Below, piece by piece: positions 6,229-9,818 of a DNA stretch of 9,818 nt; position 1 is the stretch's first letter, and every line of letters starts with the position of its first letter. The position numbers were made by a program, and so were the translations under genes. A model generated the notes under the pieces. It made no database searches. It was given only the letters and a program-made list of their open reading frames with translations, and had not been told where the DNA came from. Origin of the DNA: an uncultured Eubacteriales bacterium (GTDB lineage Bacteria > Bacillota > Clostridia > Oscillospirales > Oscillospiraceae); contig OMQS01000062.1 in assembly GCA_900313295.1 (NCBI GenBank), positions 1 through 9,818 on the forward strand. The letters are read 5' to 3'.

Positions 6229-9200
6229 TCCTTTACCTCCTTCGGCGCAAAACGCATGCGCTTGAGCAGCTCGATGTCATCGTCCAGATAGGTGGACGCG
6301 CCGCGGCTGAGATCATAGGTCATGCTGCCGCCCTTATCGGGACACAGAGGCAGGATCACCGCCTCACTGAGCCGAGCCAGCGTGAGGTTGCGGGCAAAAA
6401 TGCGGCGGTACTCCGTTTCCAGCGCCAGCAGGATATTGCGGGCGTTTTCCAGACAGCACAGGCTCAAGTCCCAGGCCGTTTCCGGATCCAGCGGCGAAAA
6501 CTCCGGAGAGGCATAGGGCAAAATGCGGTTTACCGAGGGCTGAAGGCCGCCCTCCAGGCGCTCGCTGCGGCGGATGGTGTCGCCGCCAATGAAGGGATAG
6601 AGCGTGGACTCCACGAAGCGCATGCGCAGGTTGGGCAGGTAGTACACGCCCTCGGCATCATAACCGAGGCTCTCCATAAGGTCGCGGCCGGTGCCGGTGA
6701 GGTAGCCCACCAGCACTTTTTTTACCTGCGTGCCGGTCTTTTGCAGAAGGGGCGCCAGGCGGCGGATGCGCTTGCCGTCATGAAGCACATCGTCCACCAA
6801 AATGGCAGGCCGGTCAAAGGCGCGGATGGTGCGCACCTGATCCTCTAAGGGGGAGTAGTCCGGATAGGCCTCGATGGAGTAGGACGACAGATCCGGCTCA
6901 TACACCTTGTCCGTGCGCAGGGTCTTGGTGACGGTGTTGGGCACGATGACGCCGCGCAGGAGCTTGCCGTAGGGCACGCAGATGTCCGGCCCCAGCTTGC
7001 GGGGCTGGGTCGGCTCCTCCGGCACGCCGTTGCAGGCGGTGATGCTCCGCAGCAGCCGGTGATAGATCACGCCGGCGGAAAGGCTCAGCACCAGACTGCC
7101 CGGCTGCAGCTTCGTCATGGCCTCCTGCAGCCGCCGATGCGCCTCCGCCACAGCGGCTACCACGGGGGGCGCTGTGGACAGGGGGGGCTTGATGGTGGTG
7201 TCCACGTTATTGCTGAGGATGATGGGCTGGCGCATATCCACCGCCAGCGCGCTGCGGGAGCAGCTTTTGGGCACGCTGACGAAGCCCTGCAGGGGCAGCA
7301 GCTCCCGCACCCAGGCATCCGAAAAGCCCTCCAGGGGCATATAGAGCGCATAGGTATACTCCCGACCCAGCGCCAGCGTGAGCACCTCCGTGAGCAGAAG
7401 CTGACCCAACTCGCTCTGCTGGGGCGTCGGCGGCACGAGCAGGCCGCTTACCAGCAGCGTCCGCCCCCCTGCGTTCTCCCGCACGAAGGCCGCAAGCTCG
7501 GCGCTGCTCAGGCGGGAGAACAGATGCCGGGAATCCATGCAGCGATAGACGGCCGCACCCAGCACCGTCTTGCTCTCTCCGTGGCACAGCAGCAGCACAT
7601 CGTCGCCGCTGAGGCGCAGGGAGCGGAGCACGGTTTCCGCCGCAGAGGCGGGCATGGATCTTTGCACCAGCGCCCGCAGGCGCTCCTCCTCCGCCCCGCA
7701 GGGGAGAAATTCCAGATCCTCCGTGCGCAGAACGGGCTTATCCAGCGGCTCGCGCAGGTAAAGGCTATGGCGATAGATGAACTCCTGCGCCATGGGGTCG
7801 ATGAGGTGGGAGATGTCGCGGTTGGCATCCACCGCCTCGCGGATGCGGGTGGAGCTGATCTCCTCCAGCTCCTCCGGCAGCGTCAGCTCCAGCACATGGC
7901 CGCTGAGGCAGCCATAGTCCGCCTCGGCGTCGGCGCCGGCGCGGCGGAAGATGACATGGTCGAAGCTATGGATGGAGTCCGGCTCCGCGGGCTTATGGTA
8001 GGACGAAGCATGCGCCACTACGTCGCTGCCCACCACGATGGACACCTGACGGTCGGGGAATGCCTGCCGCAGGCGGCGCAGGTTCTCGGGGTTGGCGATG
8101 TTCACGGGGAAATCCTCGGGGAAAATATGCACATAGAATTCATCGGCCACGGACATGGCGGCGATCTCGCGGCGGATGCGGTAGGGCTGGGTGCGCTTGG
8201 ACCACGAAAACTCATCTATGGCCAGCAGCACCTCAAAGCCCGCGTCCCGAATGGCGCGGACGATGCCCTTGTGGGACAGGGTGAAGGGGTCGAAGGTGCC
8301 GGGGAAAAAGGCAACGGGGCGAGGCGGATCAAAGGGTACGCCGCCGCAGGAAAGCTCCTGCTCCACCATGAGCCGGTAGAGCTTGCCCAGCATGGCCGCG
8401 CGGTAGTAGAAATACAGGCCACCCTCGCTCTCCTCCTGACACAGCGCCAGAATGCGCCGCACGGTGAGCTGCAGCGCCCGACACTTTTCCTCCCGCTCCA
8501 GCACGGCGGAGCCGAACACATGGCGACCCAGCAGATACATGGCCTCCTGCTGCGTGCCGGCGTCGATGCCCACCGTGCCCTTCATCAGCATGCCCAGCAG
8601 ACGGCGGGCACGGCCGCGCCGCAGCTCCTCCGGCTCCACAAAGCGCTGACCATAGGCCGAATATCGCTCCAGTATCTCGGCGGCGGTGTCCAGCGCGGAG
8701 GCCACGATGTGCCCCTCCGAGGAGGACAGGGACGCGGACAGACCCGCCAGCAGCTCGTCCAGCTGCTCCGGCGGCAGCCACAGGGCAAAGCGTCCCAGAT
8801 ACTCGGGGATATACTTGGTGAACTCCTGCTGCCCCAGCTCCAGACCGCGGCAAAGCTCCACGGCGATCTCGTTGCGCTGATCCACGCTCAGAAGCGGCGC
8901 CAGCTCCAGCAGCGCACCGCCGGCGCTGTGGCGCACGGTGACGCGGTCGCTGACTTTGATCAGATTGGAAAAATGGGCGGCAATATGCAGCACCTGCGCG
9001 CCGCCGGCCTTGGCGTGCTCGGCAAGCAGGAGAATATTCACACGGCGGATGCTCCAGTGGGTGGCGGTTTTGAGATTATCCAGAAAAATCTCCGAGATGG
9101 TCTCATCCGGCAGACGCACCGCCTCCCCCGCCAGCAGGCGGTCGCGCAGGAGAGTCAGAGAAGTGCTGTCGCCGCAAGGCAGCTTTTTCAGCGCCGTGCG

Positions 9201-9818
9201 CACGCGGGGCTGGTCGGGCATCACCGCCAGCAGCTCCCGCAGCAGCAGGGCGGCGGCGGTGCGCACCGTCAGCTCCCGATAGCGAACCGACGACTCCGCA
9301 AAGCGCAGCAGCGTTTCCCGCTGGGCAGGCGTGCAGCGCTCCAAAGGCAGCGCCGCAAAGGTGTCCAGCAGCTGGAAGGCCACGCCCGCCTCCACCCGTC
9401 CGCCGGCGCGGCAATAGGCCAGCAGGCAGTCCAAAAAGCGCTCCTCGCGGCCGTGACAGTGCTGCAGGAGGGAGTTTACGACGAATTTCAAGGTATAGCC
9501 GATCCAGCTGCGGTGCTGGGGCATCAGCTTGTGGTCGGGGAAAATGATCTGCTCCAGATACAGCTTCCACTGACCTATATCGGTGATATTGCCCAAGGGG
9601 CGGCTGCCCGCAGGGCGCTCTTTTACATAGCCGGCGTGGAAATCGGCGATGATGGCGCCCATAAGCGCCGCCGCCTGCCGGCGAATGTCGCCCTCTCGGT
9701 GCATCAATAGTTCATAGAGAAAGGCCAGCGTTTCCATTTTTTGGGGAAGACGGAGGTACAGGGAGTAGGACTCGATGACGCCCAGATAGGTGCGCAGGCG
9801 GCGCCAGTCCGTTTCGCC
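6225..9818 (-). CDS. Large multidomain nucleotidyltransferase / phosphoribosyltransferase-like protein, N-terminus outside window
   Basis: The frame is open from the right edge, so only the last 1197 residues are seen. Counting from the internal Met at 9737, residues 1-465 are helical HEAT/ARM-like repeats. Residues 474-664 are a NadD/CoaD-type nucleotidyltransferase: FFPGTFDP (477-484) with H489 in TLSH, and the ISSTRIR motif (627-633). Residues about 668-836 look like a GNAT acetyltransferase fold, with a QQSELGQLLLTEVL acetyl-CoA-loop-like helix at 773-786. Residues about 878-1055 resemble a type I phosphoribosyltransferase, with AILVDDVLHDGKRI (978-991) at the PRPP loop. The C-terminal 110 residues are unassigned and end in an acidic-charged helix. 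The stop overlaps the start of the dehydrogenase-like gene by 4 bases (ATGA). It may be labelled nicotinate-nucleotide adenylyltransferase by similarity, but its size, extra domains and altered motifs make that reaction only one possibility. Confidence 0.8.
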   Translation of the reverse strand, partial: GETDWRRLRTYLGVIESYSLYLRLPQKMETLAFLYELLMHREGDIRRQAAALMGAIIADFHAGYVKERPAGSRPLGNITDIGQWKLYLEQIIFPDHKLMPQHRSWIGYTLKFVVNSLLQHCHGREERFLDCLLAYCRAGGRVEAGVAFQLLDTFAALPLERCTPAQRETLLRFAESSVRYRELTVRTAAALLLRELLAVMPDQPRVRTALKKLPCGDSTSLTLLRDRLLAGEAVRLPDETISEIFLDNLKTATHWSIRRVNILLLAEHAKAGGAQVLHIAAHFSNLIKVSDRVTVRHSAGGALLELAPLLSVDQRNEIAVELCRGLELGQQEFTKYIPEYLGRFALWLPPEQLDELLAGLSASLSSSEGHIVASALDTAAEILERYSAYGQRFVEPEELRRGRARRLLGMLMKGTVGIDAGTQQEAMYLLGRHVFGSAVLEREEKCRALQLTVRRILALCQEESEGGLYFYYRAAMLGKLYRLMVEQELSCGGVPFDPPRPVAFFPGTFDPFTLSHKGIVRAIRDAGFEVLLAIDEFSWSKRTQPYRIRREIAAMSVADEFYVHIFPEDFPVNIANPENLRRLRQAFPDRQVSIVVGSDVVAHASSYHKPAEPDSIHSFDHVIFRRAGADAEADYGCLSGHVLELTLPEELEEISSTRIREAVDANRDISHLIDPMAQEFIYRHSLYLREPLDKPVLRTEDLEFLPCGAEEERLRALVQRSMPASAAETVLRSLRLSGDDVLLLCHGESKTVLGAAVYRCMDSRHLFSRLSSAELAAFVRENAGGRTLLVSGLLVPPTPQQSELGQLLLTEVLTLALGREYTYALYMPLEGFSDAWVRELLPLQGFVSVPKSCSRSALAVDMRQPIILSNNVDTTIKPPLSTAPPVVAAVAEAHRRLQEAMTKLQPGSLVLSLSAGVIYHRLLRSITACNGVPEEPTQPRKLGPDICVPYGKLLRGVIVPNTVTKTLRTDKVYEPDLSSYSIEAYPDYSPLEDQVRTIRAFDRPAILVDDVLHDGKRIRRLAPLLQKTGTQVKKVLVGYLTGTGRDLMESLGYDAEGVYYLPNLRMRFVESTLYPFIGGDTIRRSERLEGGLQPSVNRILPYASPEFSPLDPETAWDLSLCCLENARNILLALETEYRRIFARNLTLARLSEAVILPLCPDKGGSMTYDLSRGASTYLDDDIELLKRMRFAPKEVKE
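6573..7106 (-). other. Phosphoribosyltransferase-like domain of the large protein
   Basis: The DNA at 6774-6794 encodes DDVLHDG, preceded by the hydrophobic AILV: the signature layout of the PRPP-binding loop in type I phosphoribosyltransferases. A strand at the domain start (GSLVLSLSAGV, 880-890) and a long hood-like insertion before the loop also fit. The loop has HDGK in place of the usual T-T/S-G, so PRPP binding may be altered or lost. Confidence 0.6.
7230..7736 (-). other. Acetyltransferase (GNAT)-like segment of the large protein
   Basis: A stretch of about 169 residues between the nucleotidyltransferase and phosphoribosyltransferase parts shows the order of a GNAT fold. There is an early acidic helix region, a strand TVLGAAVYRC, a strand TLLVSGLLVPP followed by a loop and helix containing QSELGQLLLTEVL, and a final LPLQGFVSV resembling the family's Y/F-x-x-x-GF end. 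No standard Q/R-x-x-G-x-G/A is strictly matched, so acetyl-CoA binding is uncertain. Confidence 0.45.
7746..8318 (-). other. Nucleotidyltransferase domain of the large protein
   Basis: This segment encodes the class I nucleotidyltransferase fold used by NadD, NadM and CoaD, which transfer an adenylyl group from ATP. GTFDP is encoded at 8286-8300. The histidine of the HxGH-type motif is at 8271-8273 in the form T-L-S-H, where CoaD has T-N-G-H. The closing ISSTRIR motif, which binds ATP phosphates in the family, is present and canonical. The retained His and ISSTxIR suggest an active enzyme; the G-to-S change is unusual. Confidence 0.78.

Noticed and set aside
5140..6291. 383-codon plus-strand open frame opposite the dehydrogenase-like gene
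   Set aside because: No motifs and no ribosome binding site of note; it spans the junction of two minus-strand genes.
7059..9710. 883-codon open frame on the plus strand opposite the large multidomain protein
   Set aside because: It is a GC-rich antisense shadow. Its translation is rich in Gln, His, Arg and Gly without domain motifs, whereas the minus strand shows clear nucleotidyltransferase and helical-repeat sequence.
9735..9737. ATG at 9737 as the true start of the large protein
   Set aside because: The frame stays open to the window edge (27 more codons, including a helical segment ending in ESYSLYLRLPQK), and no ribosome binding site is seen before this ATG, so the start is outside the window.

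Overview
The window is GC-rich, densely coded bacterial chromosome with strong AAGGAGG-type ribosome binding sites and short or overlapping gene junctions. This style, together with the gene families (small cytidylate-kinase-like protein, MepA-type MATE transporter, flavodoxin-fold NAD(P)H reductase), suggests a GC-rich anaerobic Firmicute of the Oscillospiraceae/Ruminococcaceae type. That placement is inference; there is no rRNA or marker gene to prove it. I see no mobile element, tRNA, rRNA or CRISPR array.

Layout. Positions 1-219 are a leader with a good sigma-A-type promoter and two hairpins. It drives a cytidylate-kinase-like gene (220-840) whose stop codon overlaps the start of a MATE-family efflux transporter (837-2185). 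The transporter is split by a one-base frameshift in a GGGG run near 1214-1217. A second promoter (2191-2219) then drives a bicistronic pair: a threonine ammonia-lyase with a C-terminal ACT-like domain (2285-3481) and a RidA enamine/imine deaminase (3495-3878). This is a coherent pair, because RidA removes the reactive enamines that the lyase makes. A perfect 19-bp bidirectional terminator (3894-3934) separates this block from a convergent operon on the minus strand.

The minus-strand operon is the unusual part. Read in its own direction, it begins beyond the right edge of the window with a very large protein (at least 1197 residues visible). That protein joins an alpha-helical HEAT-like region, a nucleotidyltransferase domain of the NadD/CoaD type, an acetyltransferase-like segment and a phosphoribosyltransferase-like domain. 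It overlaps by 4 bases a lactate/malate-dehydrogenase-like protein with an extra N-terminal region (4993-6228), which is followed after 16 bases by a two-part flavodoxin-like reductase (3936-4976). All three carry nucleotide-handling or nucleotide-binding folds (nucleotidyl and phosphoribosyl transfer, NAD-type Rossmann, flavin). A shared job in a cofactor or nucleotide pathway is a reasonable hypothesis, but its substrate cannot be read from the sequence. This operon is the best candidate for an undescribed system in the window.
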